From: an uncultured Pelagibacteraceae bacterium
Lineage (GTDB): Bacteria; Pseudomonadota; Alphaproteobacteria; Pelagibacterales; Pelagibacteraceae
Assembly (NCBI GenBank): GCA_902515205.1
Contig: CABXTU010000003.1
Location: 1-64,000, forward strand
Reading direction: 5' to 3'
DNA: 64,000 bases
The position numbers were made by a program, and so were the translations under genes. Below, in pieces: positions 28,473 through 37,164 of this stretch. Every line of letters starts with the position of its first letter. Within the stretch, counting starts at the first letter, position 1. The notes beneath the pieces were generated by a model. The model saw only the letters and a program-made list of their open reading frames with translations, had not been told where the DNA came from and searched no databases.

Positions 28473-29048
28473 TTATTTATTCCATATTTCCTTTAAAATC
28501 TCTTCTCTTTGACAAGCTTTTTTATATTTTAAATAATTTTCGAAATATACTTTATAAAAATTTTGGTGTCGAGCTTCAGCTTTGTAGAATTTTTTGAATT
28601 GTCTTGAATATGTAACAACTTTTTTATTAAACTTTTTTTCTAAATTTTTAATATCTCTTTCTATTAAGTTTTTTTCTTTATCAGTTTGATAAAATGCTAC
28701 AGATCTATAACTATAACCTTTATCACAAAATTGCCCATAAGCATCAAAAGGGTCTATATTTATCCAAAAGTTTTTAAGAAGGTCTTCGTAAGATATAATT
28801 TTTTTATCATAAATAATTTCAACAACTTCGAAATGACCTGTATTTCCATAAGTAACTTCTTTGTATGTTGGATTTTCAGTTATACCACCTGAGTATCCAG
28901 AAATAACCTCTTCAACTCCACTTAATTTTTCAAATGACTCCTCTACGCACCAAAAACAACCTCCAGCAAAATATGCTTTATTTTTTTTTGAAGCCTCTGA
29001 TGAACTAATCAAAAAAATAGATAAAAATATTATAATAAAATATTTCAT
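28473..29048 (-). CDS. msrA: Peptide-methionine (S)-S-oxide reductase, with signal peptide
   Basis: AYFAGGCFWCVEESFEKLSGVEEVISGYSGG, TYKEVTYGNTGHFEVVEI, MsrA hallmark GCFWC; N-terminal secretion signal. Confidence 0.93.
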   Translation of the reverse strand: MKYFIIIFLSIFLISSSEASKKNKAYFAGGCFWCVEESFEKLSGVEEVISGYSGGITENPTYKEVTYGNTGHFEVVEIIYDKKIISYEDLLKNFWINIDPFDAYGQFCDKGYSYRSVAFYQTDKEKNLIERDIKNLEKKFNKKVVTYSRQFKKFYKAEARHQNFYKVYFENYLKYKKACQREEILKEIWNK

Positions 29049-29088
29049 TAAATATAATATCTAAAAAAGGGTATTTGTATCTAATAGA

Positions 29089-29122
29089 TTAAAGGTAGCT
29101 ACTTTTAGTAGCATACCTTTAA
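29089..29122 (-). terminator. Hairpin downstream of the formate dehydrogenase gene (candidate terminator)
   Basis: TTAAAGGTAGCTACTTTTAGTAGCATACCTTTAA: near-perfect 14-bp stem with one bulge and a 5-nt loop; weak U-tract. Confidence 0.5.
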
Positions 29123-29138
29123 TTATATACAGTTTAAT

Positions 29139-30338
29139 TTATTTTTTCTTATATTTTGCGGCTTCTTCCGATCCACCAGTTGCAGAACCTTTACTGTAAG
29201 AGTGTGCCCCCATTCCAGCAAGCTGACCATCTTTTACAATAAGATATTGATTCCTAATTTCTTTACTTTCGAAGAAACATTCTAAAATTTCCCTTACACC
29301 ATCAGAATATCTAGCCTGTGCAGTTAAAGAGGTTCCAGAAGTATGAGGTGTCATACCATGATTAGGCATAGTTCTCCATACATGATCATTTGGTGCTGGT
29401 TGAGGAAACCATACATCACCTGCATAACCACTTAATTGACCACTTTTTAAAGCTTTAGCAATTGCATCACGATTACAAATTTTACCTCTAGCAGTATTTA
29501 CTATGTAAGCACCTTTTTTCATTTTACTTATCATGGCATCGTCAAATAAGTTTTCTGTCTCTGGGTGAAGTGGACAATTAATTGTTACAACATCGCAAAC
29601 TTTGACCATAGATTCTACAGTCTCGTGAAATGTTAAGTTAAGTTCTTTTTCAACACTTTCAGGTAATCTATGTCTATCAAAATAATGAAGATGTGTATCA
29701 AATGGTTTCATTTTTCTTAATGCGTCTAATCCAATTCTTCCAGCTGCTACAGTACCTATGTGCATACCTTCAACATCGTATGATCTTTGCACAGCATCAG
29801 CAATATTCCAACCACCGTCATTAACGATCCTGTGCTGGTTGTGATAATCTCTAACCATAGAGACAATCATCATAACGATGTGTTCAGCAACTGATCTCGA
29901 ATTACAATAAGTTACTTCCACTACATCAATTTTATTGTCCATAGCAGCTTGCAAATCAACGTGGTCAGATCCTATACCTGCTGTTATTGCCATTTTTAAA
30001 TTTTTTGCTTTGGCAATCCTCTCTTTTGTTAAATAATAAGGAAAAAAAGGTTGAGAAATAACTATATCTGCATCAACAATATGTTTATCAGCCTCACATC
30101 CATCACCATCTTTGCTATTTGTAACAACATATTCATGTCCGTTACTTTCTAAAAATTTTCTCAAACCAAGTTCACCAGAAACACATCCTAGTAATTGACC
30201 TGGTGTATAATCTCTTCCCTTTGGTGAAGGTAGTGTCATTCCATCAGGATACTTTTCTATTTTTGGAAGTTCAGATAAAGCATAGGACTTCGGCATTCCT
30301 TCTTTTGGGTCATCGTATAATATGCACAAAATTTTCAT
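29139..30338 (-). CDS. fdh: NAD-dependent formate dehydrogenase
   Basis: AITAGIGSDHVDLQAA, VVEVTYCNSRSVAEHIVMMI, CPLHPETENLFD, APNDHVWRTMPNHGMTPHTSGTSLTAQARY: single-subunit FDH motifs. Confidence 0.94.
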   Translation of the reverse strand: MKILCILYDDPKEGMPKSYALSELPKIEKYPDGMTLPSPKGRDYTPGQLLGCVSGELGLRKFLESNGHEYVVTNSKDGDGCEADKHIVDADIVISQPFFPYYLTKERIAKAKNLKMAITAGIGSDHVDLQAAMDNKIDVVEVTYCNSRSVAEHIVMMIVSMVRDYHNQHRIVNDGGWNIADAVQRSYDVEGMHIGTVAAGRIGLDALRKMKPFDTHLHYFDRHRLPESVEKELNLTFHETVESMVKVCDVVTINCPLHPETENLFDDAMISKMKKGAYIVNTARGKICNRDAIAKALKSGQLSGYAGDVWFPQPAPNDHVWRTMPNHGMTPHTSGTSLTAQARYSDGVREILECFFESKEIRNQYLIVKDGQLAGMGAHSYSKGSATGGSEEAAKYKKK

Positions 30339-30413
30339 TTTCTCTCCATGTTATTATTTTAATATTTTTTTATAAAGTGATCTAACATCATTTATATTAA
30401 GCTAGCAAACAAA

Positions 30414-30896
30414 TTATTTTAATTTAGGATAATTTTTTTTAAGAATAAATCGATTAATTAATACACCAAATATTATAACTATTATTGTCCCTGATATAAC
30501 TGGGTTAAATAGGTAGTCTGGAGAGACACTTCCTATAATTACTATTATAGGATTTCCACCAGCGGGTGGGTGGGTTACATTTAAAAATATCATTGAACCA
30601 ACTCCGAAACCGACTGCTAAAGGTATTATAATATATAATGGTAGCGGTACGAAATATAAAAAAATCATTCCTATAAAAGCAGTTAGCAGATGACCAAAGA
30701 AAATATTTTTTGGCTGTGCAAATGGGCTTTCAGGATATCCATAAAGTAAAACCATTGACGATCCAAAAGATGCAATTAAGAATAGTCCAAATTCAGTCTT
30801 GTAAGTTAAAATAGTTAAAATCCCAATTGTGACTAGAGAGAAGAGACCAGCAAAAAATGATTGTTTAATTTTATGCATAAAATTAATCTGAAACAA
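30414..30896 (-). CDS. HPP family membrane protein
   Basis: FGSSMVLLYGYPESPFAQPKNIFFGHLLTAFIG and THPPAGGNPIIVIIG, HPP motif. Confidence 0.85.
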   Translation of the reverse strand: MFQINFMHKIKQSFFAGLFSLVTIGILTILTYKTEFGLFLIASFGSSMVLLYGYPESPFAQPKNIFFGHLLTAFIGMIFLYFVPLPLYIIIPLAVGFGVGSMIFLNVTHPPAGGNPIIVIIGSVSPDYLFNPVISGTIIVIIFGVLINRFILKKNYPKLK

Positions 30897-31281
30897 TTTT
30901 TTTCATAGTTTTAAAAGGTAGTAAAATACATTCTTTACGTAAACGATTTTTTTCTTTGAATATTTTAAATAAAATTTTCCATTTTTTTTCAATAATTTCT
31001 ATATTACCATCAAAATAAAGTTTTGCGTCATCACACAACTTATCAATTTGAGATTTATGCTTGTTAACTGAAATTTTTGATAATAAATTTGCAGATGCTT
31101 GACAATAAACACATGATTTTCCCTGATATCCAAAATCAATGATCCTATTTTTTTTAATTATCAAGTTTATTTGAATTTCATCACCACATATAGGATTTTT
31201 CAATCTTGATTGGTGGGTAAAGTTTTGAATATACTTTTTATTATTGGTATCTGAAGCAATTTTAAGAATTTCTAAATCCAT
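30883..31281 (-). CDS. NifU/SufU-like iron-sulfur scaffold-type protein
   Basis: NPICGDEIQI, GKSCVYCQASANLLSK, RKECILLPFKTMKK: Cys positions of the SufU/IscU fold; 14-bp overlap with the HPP gene. Confidence 0.75.
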   Translation of the reverse strand: MDLEILKIASDTNNKKYIQNFTHQSRLKNPICGDEIQINLIIKKNRIIDFGYQGKSCVYCQASANLLSKISVNKHKSQIDKLCDDAKLYFDGNIEIIEKKWKILFKIFKEKNRLRKECILLPFKTMKKIVSD

Positions 31282-31382
31282 TCTGATTTATTATATTAGA
31301 TTATATAATATTTGAACAAAATTTTTGTATAACAAACTGATTTTAGTTGTAGTTCAAAGTAATAAGAATAAAATATTTTTAT

Positions 31383-32288
31383 ATGATAGAGATCAAAAAT
31401 GAAAAACTAGCTATACCCGCAGTTTTATTTGCAGGCATTCTTTGGTCTTTCGGTCCCTTGGTAGTTAGACACATGAATGATCCACATATGGTCCCCTGGC
31501 AATATATTTTTGGAAGGGGTTTAACTATTTTTGTAATTTTAAATTTGTATTTATATTTTGAAGAAGGGATTAATTTTTATAAGAATTATAAAAAAGTAGG
31601 TAAATCCGGACTTGTAGGTGGGATTGGATTAGGTATTGCCATGATTTCATTCATTTATTCAATAACTAATACTACTGCTGCTATTACTCTTTTATGTTTA
31701 GCAGCTATGCCTTTTTTTACAGCTTTATTGGCCTTTTTGTTTTTAAAGGAAAAAATATCATTTAATGTCTGGATCTCTATGATTATTGCTACAGCAGGGA
31801 TCATAATTATGGCTGTAGGTAATACTGAAAAGAATTCTTTAATAGGTTTTGTTTTTGGACTTACATCTTCTATAGGTTTTTCTATTTTTTCAGTGACTCT
31901 TAGATGGAGAAAAGAAACTCCAAAATTTACAACTGTTGCTGTTGCTGGCTTATTTTGTTTTATGATAGCAACAATAATGATTTTAGTTAATAAACAAACT
32001 TTTTTTGCCACTAGTTACAATAGCGCAATGTTTTCATTGCACGGAATTATAGTTTGTTTGGGTTTAATCTTATATTCTATTGGCTCAAAAGCAATCCAAG
32101 CCGCTGAATTAACATTGCTGTCTTTAACAGAAGTGATTGGAGGAATTTTTTGGGTATGGTTACCACTATTTGGTGTTAACGAAATACCATCAACAAACAC
32201 AATAATCGGAGGCTTTTTTCTTTTCGTATCGCTTTTTTATTACAGCCTGATAATGAGATGGAATAAGAGATATATTGCTTTAAATTAA
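31383..32288 (+). CDS. EamA/DMT family transporter
   Basis: Ten-TM DMT pattern with duplicated EamA repeats. Confidence 0.75.
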   Translation: MIEIKNEKLAIPAVLFAGILWSFGPLVVRHMNDPHMVPWQYIFGRGLTIFVILNLYLYFEEGINFYKNYKKVGKSGLVGGIGLGIAMISFIYSITNTTAAITLLCLAAMPFFTALLAFLFLKEKISFNVWISMIIATAGIIIMAVGNTEKNSLIGFVFGLTSSIGFSIFSVTLRWRKETPKFTTVAVAGLFCFMIATIMILVNKQTFFATSYNSAMFSLHGIIVCLGLILYSIGSKAIQAAELTLLSLTEVIGGIFWVWLPLFGVNEIPSTNTIIGGFFLFVSLFYYSLIMRWNKRYIALN

Positions 32289-32300
32289 TTTCTAAAACCA

Positions 32301-33416
32301 ATGAATAAAAATAAATTCATCGTTAATAGTTGGAATGAATGGGATCCATTAAAGCATGTAATAGTTGGAAAAGCTGATGGCACCTGTATTCCCGCCCCTG
32401 AGCCAGCTTTGGACGCAAAAGTTCCAGAAAACTCGGATATGAAAGGTCAATTTGGACCTAGAACTAAAGATACTGTTGATAAGGCAAATCAATTACTTGA
32501 TGATTTTTCAAACTTATTGGTTAAGCGTGGAATAAAGGTTGATAGACCTTCACCAATAAATTTTAATCAAACAATATCTACACCTGATTGGAAAACAAAG
32601 ACTATGTTCGGTTGTATGCCTCCAAGGGATGTATTGTTAACTGTTGGAAATGAAATTTTGGAAGCTACTATGAGTTATAGATGTAGATGGTTTGAATATC
32701 TTTGTTATCGTCCACTAATAAAAAAATATTTTGAATTAGATCCAAATATGAGACATGAGTCTGCTCCTAAACCTAGATTAACAGATGCAGATTATCGAAA
32801 AGATTACTTATCTGATAAAATTGGAATTGATAAGAGATTAAAATGGACTGATGATAAGTTTTTTGTAACTACAGAGGAAGAACCATTATTTGATGCTGCA
32901 GATGTACTCAGATTTGGGAAAGATCTTGTTGTTCAACATGGTTTTACAACAAATCTAAAAGGAATTGATTGGTTAAAACGACATTATAATGACCATAGAA
33001 TTCATACAGTTAATTTTCCAGGCGATCCTTATCCCATTCATATTGATGCTACATTTACACCAATTAAGGAGGGATTAATTATAAATAATCCTCAAAGAAA
33101 GCTTCCAAAAGAACAAAGAAGATTATTTGAAAAAAATGGATGGGATATTATCGAAGCCGCTCAACCCGCACACAACACACCCCCTCCTCTTTGTTATTCT
33201 TCAGTTTGGCTATCAATGAACGTTTTAGTTTTAGATCCAAAAACGGTTTGTGTAGAAAAAAGTGAAAAATATCAGTCAGAACAATTAGATAATCTAGGAA
33301 TGGAAGTTATTCCTGTGGATCTGAGAGACGCTTATGCATTTGGAGGAGGACTTCATTGCTGCACTGCTGATGTTCATAGAGAAGGAGATTTAAAAGATTA
33401 TTTTCCTAAGCAGTAA
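32301..33416 (+). CDS. Amidinotransferase (glycine/inosamine amidinotransferase family)
   Basis: VNSWNEWDPLKHVIVGKADG, MFGCMPPRDVLLTVGNEILEATMSYRCRWFEYLCYRPL, HIDATFTPIKEGLIINNP, catalytic-Cys region GGGLHCCTADVHREG. Confidence 0.88.
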   Translation: MNKNKFIVNSWNEWDPLKHVIVGKADGTCIPAPEPALDAKVPENSDMKGQFGPRTKDTVDKANQLLDDFSNLLVKRGIKVDRPSPINFNQTISTPDWKTKTMFGCMPPRDVLLTVGNEILEATMSYRCRWFEYLCYRPLIKKYFELDPNMRHESAPKPRLTDADYRKDYLSDKIGIDKRLKWTDDKFFVTTEEEPLFDAADVLRFGKDLVVQHGFTTNLKGIDWLKRHYNDHRIHTVNFPGDPYPIHIDATFTPIKEGLIINNPQRKLPKEQRRLFEKNGWDIIEAAQPAHNTPPPLCYSSVWLSMNVLVLDPKTVCVEKSEKYQSEQLDNLGMEVIPVDLRDAYAFGGGLHCCTADVHREGDLKDYFPKQ

Positions 33417-33420
33417 AATT

Positions 33421-34155
33421 TTAATTCTCTTTCGTTTTATTAATTTCAAATTTTTCTAAGCTTGATGAGTAGTTATTTTCTAAATCATTTTTTTGTTTAT
33501 CAAAAGATTGATTTTTTTCTAATTCTTTTTGCCTTAATTTATTTTCTTTCAAGTTTTCTCTAAATTCGATTTCTTTTTGATCTCTATCAAATTTTTCTTC
33601 CCACTCTTTAATTTTCATGTATTCTAATTGTTTACGTTTTTCATCTTCTTCTTTTGCTAATTTTAAGGCTTTATCTCTTCTTTTTTGTTCTCTTAAAACA
33701 ATATTTTTTTGTTCGTTTTCTCTTACCCTTAAATCTATTTCTTTTCTGCCTTGTGAGTCTTCTTTTAATTTGAGTTCTTTTTCTTTATTTCGTAAGTCAT
33801 TAGTAATTAGAATTAGGTTTTCATCTTTATTTATTAACCTCTCACTTTCAATTTTAAGCTGATCTTCTCTTAATTTGAGTTCTTTTTCTTTTAGTTTTAA
33901 TTCATCTTCTTTAAGTTTAAGTCTATTTTCATCTTTTTTTAATTTTTCCTCCCAAATTTTTATTTCCTTTCTTTCTTTAATTAAATCATTTTTTTCTTGT
34001 AGTTTTTTGAATTTTATTTCTTTTATTTTTTTTAATTCTTGATTTTTTTTGTAGTTTTTTAGTGCTCTACCAATTGTCTTTGTGGTTATAGTTGCTATCG
34101 TGGCTAGACTATTATGTTTTTTTTCTTTTGATCTAATTTTATTTTTTTTTCTCAT
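33421..34155 (-). CDS. Highly charged coiled-coil protein of unknown function
   Basis: Near-continuous Lys/Glu heptad-like repeats (RLKLKEDELKLKEKELKLREDQLKIESERL); basic N-terminus. Confidence 0.65.
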   Translation of the reverse strand: MRKKNKIRSKEKKHNSLATIATITTKTIGRALKNYKKNQELKKIKEIKFKKLQEKNDLIKERKEIKIWEEKLKKDENRLKLKEDELKLKEKELKLREDQLKIESERLINKDENLILITNDLRNKEKELKLKEDSQGRKEIDLRVRENEQKNIVLREQKRRDKALKLAKEEDEKRKQLEYMKIKEWEEKFDRDQKEIEFRENLKENKLRQKELEKNQSFDKQKNDLENNYSSSLEKFEINKTKEN

Positions 34156-34323
34156 TTTGTAAAAAACTATTTGAACAAAAAATTAATTAATATTCAACTT
34201 TAACTGTATAATTTTTTTCAGTCTTTACTTTGGTTTCAACCTACAAGGGATAAAATTCTTTTAATTTTACTGATTATAAATATTTTTTTTGCATTAAACT
34301 AATCAAAATATTATTAAACTTCA

Positions 34324-34959
34324 GTGAAAAAAATTAATAAATTAATAATAGCTTGTGATGGAGAGTCAGCGAGCGGAAAAAGTACTGCAGCTAAGCTTAT
34401 CTCAAAAAAGTATGGATTGGTATTATTAAATTCAGGTTTACTTTATAGATATGGAAGCAAACTAATAATAAAAAACAAACCAAAAAATATTATTTCTTTT
34501 TTAAATAATGAATTTAAAAATGTAACTTATAAAAAAATTATAAGACAAAAATTACACTCAGAAGAAATAAGTAACCATGCGGCTTTACTAGCAAAAAATT
34601 TTAGAATAAGAAAAATAATTAACAGATTTCAAAAAAAGATTATTAAAGGGAATAAAAAGATTTGTGTTGAGGGTAGAGATATTGCAAGTAAAATCCTAGC
34701 ATCAAATCCAAAATATGATTTAGCTTTTTATTTTAGATGTAACCTTAGAGTTGCTAGTTATAGAAGATGGCTTGATATTAAAAAAAAAATTCCTCTAAAA
34801 GAGGTAAGGCGCTCTCTCAATAATAGAACTCAAATGGATAAAAAAAGAAGGAATAGTCCGCTAGTAAAGGTTAAAGATGCTATCTTAATTAGGACAGATA
34901 GATTATCTAAAAAGCAAGTTTTAAAAAAAATGTCGAACTTTATAGAGTTTGAGTCCTAA
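34324..34959 (+). CDS. cmk: Cytidylate kinase (GTG start)
   Basis: IACDGESASGKSTAAKLISKKYGLVLLNSGLLYR, CVEGRDIASKI, RRWLDIKKKIPLKEVRRSLNNRTQMDKKRRNSPL. Confidence 0.85.
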   Translation: MKKINKLIIACDGESASGKSTAAKLISKKYGLVLLNSGLLYRYGSKLIIKNKPKNIISFLNNEFKNVTYKKIIRQKLHSEEISNHAALLAKNFRIRKIINRFQKKIIKGNKKICVEGRDIASKILASNPKYDLAFYFRCNLRVASYRRWLDIKKKIPLKEVRRSLNNRTQMDKKRRNSPLVKVKDAILIRTDRLSKKQVLKKMSNFIEFES

Positions 34960-36245
34960 ACTTTTTTCTCATATTCTTTATCAGATTCTTCAATTGGTTC
35001 AGTAGTAGGATTAAGCTCGATACCTGCAGGTGTAATAGTTTGAGGCATAGCAACAAACTGTGAATCTGGATTTTCTATAGTTTGCCTTATTCTCATTCTA
35101 TAAATTCCAAAAATACCTATAATCGCGTGAAAGAAAAAAAGAAAAATAAAAAATCCATTAGGGCCAACCACATCCATAAATATTGAACATAAAAATGGAC
35201 CACTTATTGCTCCTAATCCAAAAACAAATTGAAGACCTGCTCCAGCAGCTACAAATTTTTCTTTTGGAATATAATCATTAGTATGTGCTAAGATCTGAGA
35301 AAACATCGGTAAACTGCAAAAAGAGAAAAGAATTAAAAAAATATAAAACCAAGTTTTACTGGTAGCTAATCCATCAGGTAAATACATCTGTTTTGAAACC
35401 AATATTGAAATAAGAGCAAATACAGATGCACCAAATGTAGAAACAACTATTACTTTTCTCCTATCATACATATCAGATATTTTTCCAACTGGAAACTGAG
35501 AAATTGCTCCAGATATTGCTAGTAAAAAAGTTACAATGGATATCTCAAGTATCGTAAAATTCATAGATGTTGCGTAAACTGCTAATAGAGTGAATAAAGC
35601 TGCCTGTATTATCCCGTAAAAGAAAGAGCTCACCATACCAAAAGGGGATGCCTCATAAAGATTTCTCAGAGACATCGCTTTAATTTTTTTAAAAGTTGGT
35701 GGTTTTTTTTTAGTTAGCAAGATAGGGATCAATGCAACAGATGTAATTACAGAGATTAAAATAAAAGGTTGGAAATTTTCTGGGCTACTAAAATTAAGAA
35801 GAAACATTCCTGTGCCCATAGACCCATATAGTACGACCATGTATACAGATAGTACACTTCCTCTGTTTTTATTTGTTGATCTATCATTTAACCAACTTTC
35901 TGCGACAGTATAAATACAAACCATACTTATCCCAGTTAAAAGCCTTAATAAGAACCAAATAAATGGATTTATTAAAATTGAATGAATTAAAATTACTAAT
36001 GAAGCTAGTGACGCAAAAGCTGCAAAAACTCTTATGTGTCCAACTCTAGAAATAATGACTGGGATAGATGCAGCTCCTATAAAATATCCAACAAAATAAC
36101 CTGACATCATAAATCCTGTCGCAGTTAAACTAAACTCCTCTTGAATTGCTCTCACTCCTAGTAATGAACCTTGAAAACCATAGGCCATCATTAGGAAACC
36201 CATCCCTAAAAATAGTGCCCAAGAGTTTTTTAAAACTTTATTCAT
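34956..36245 (-). CDS. MFS transporter (YcaD/UhpC-like fold)
   Basis: Twelve-TM pattern; GYFVGYFIGAASIPVIISRVGHIRVFAAFA, WLNDRSTNKNRGSVLSVYM, GKISDMYDRRKVIV. Confidence 0.82.
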   Translation of the reverse strand: MNKVLKNSWALFLGMGFLMMAYGFQGSLLGVRAIQEEFSLTATGFMMSGYFVGYFIGAASIPVIISRVGHIRVFAAFASLASLVILIHSILINPFIWFLLRLLTGISMVCIYTVAESWLNDRSTNKNRGSVLSVYMVVLYGSMGTGMFLLNFSSPENFQPFILISVITSVALIPILLTKKKPPTFKKIKAMSLRNLYEASPFGMVSSFFYGIIQAALFTLLAVYATSMNFTILEISIVTFLLAISGAISQFPVGKISDMYDRRKVIVVSTFGASVFALISILVSKQMYLPDGLATSKTWFYIFLILFSFCSLPMFSQILAHTNDYIPKEKFVAAGAGLQFVFGLGAISGPFLCSIFMDVVGPNGFFIFLFFFHAIIGIFGIYRMRIRQTIENPDSQFVAMPQTITPAGIELNPTTEPIEESDKEYEKKV

Positions 36246-36303
36246 ATAAACTTGTGTAATTATTTGCCATCTATTATTAAATCAAGTCTTAATTGTGACA
36301 AGC

Positions 36304-37164
36304 TTATGAATTTTTGAGCTTTAAAAAGGAATGAACAGCTATTGTAGTGATTATAACTGCACCCCCGTATAGGGTTTCAAAACTTGGTTGTTCTTTAATT
36401 ATAAGCCAAACCCATATTGGTCCTATAATGGTTTCTAACAAAAAAAATAAATTTACTTCTGCAGCTGGTATAAATCTCGGAGCTATAGTAACAAGCACAA
36501 AAGGTATAGCGACGCATAGAATACACATCAAAGGTACGATAATGATATCTTTGTTTTCAAGGACATAACTTTCGATAAAAAATAAAGCAAAAGTTGCCAC
36601 AAATAGCTTGCCCACAACAGCGGCTGGAACTAAATTTTTTGTTTTTGCTGAACGAATGGTTACAGCTCCTATAGCAAGACCAATTGCCGTAACAAATCCT
36701 AAAATATCTCCATAGAAATTTCCTAATTTAAGGGAATCAAAAAAAATATAAAGTATTGCAATAAAAGTAATAATGATAGAAATCAATGTTTTTTTATCTG
36801 GAGGCTCCTTTAGAAAAATTGTTCCAAGAATAGCAGATAACATAGGAGCAGTAGCAATCATTACTAGGGTGTTTGCTACATTGGTATTTTGTATTGAAAT
36901 AACGAAAGTAATGTTGGTTATACTAAATGTTCCGATGTAAATGAGTCCGTGATAACCACTAGAAAAAAGAATTTTAAAAAAATTTAATTTGTAAATGATC
37001 AACATACCTAAAAAAACGGTAAAAAAGGGGATGATTCCTCTGTAAAAAACAAGCCCCCATGTGTCCATATTTGAAAGTCTAATAAATAATGAGTCAGGAG
37101 TGATAAACATTACAGCGATAAACGCAAGCAATGAACCTTTTTTTTGATCAGTTAGATTGTTCAA
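36304..37164 (-). CDS. EamA/DMT family transporter
   Basis: Ten-TM DMT/EamA pattern. Confidence 0.75.
   Translation of the reverse strand: MNNLTDQKKGSLLAFIAVMFITPDSLFIRLSNMDTWGLVFYRGIIPFFTVFLGMLIIYKLNFFKILFSSGYHGLIYIGTFSITNITFVISIQNTNVANTLVMIATAPMLSAILGTIFLKEPPDKKTLISIIITFIAILYIFFDSLKLGNFYGDILGFVTAIGLAIGAVTIRSAKTKNLVPAAVVGKLFVATFALFFIESYVLENKDIIIVPLMCILCVAIPFVLVTIAPRFIPAAEVNLFFLLETIIGPIWVWLIIKEQPSFETLYGGAVIITTIAVHSFLKLKNS

Noticed and set aside
31655-32200. Minus-strand ORFs (118 aa and 61 aa) antisense to the EamA transporter
   Set aside because: Shadow ORFs fully within a well-supported membrane-protein gene.
34156-34323. 169-bp gap between the coiled-coil gene and cmk, checked for tRNA or small RNA
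   Set aside because: Very AT-rich, no cloverleaf, no strong hairpin; likely just divergent promoter region.
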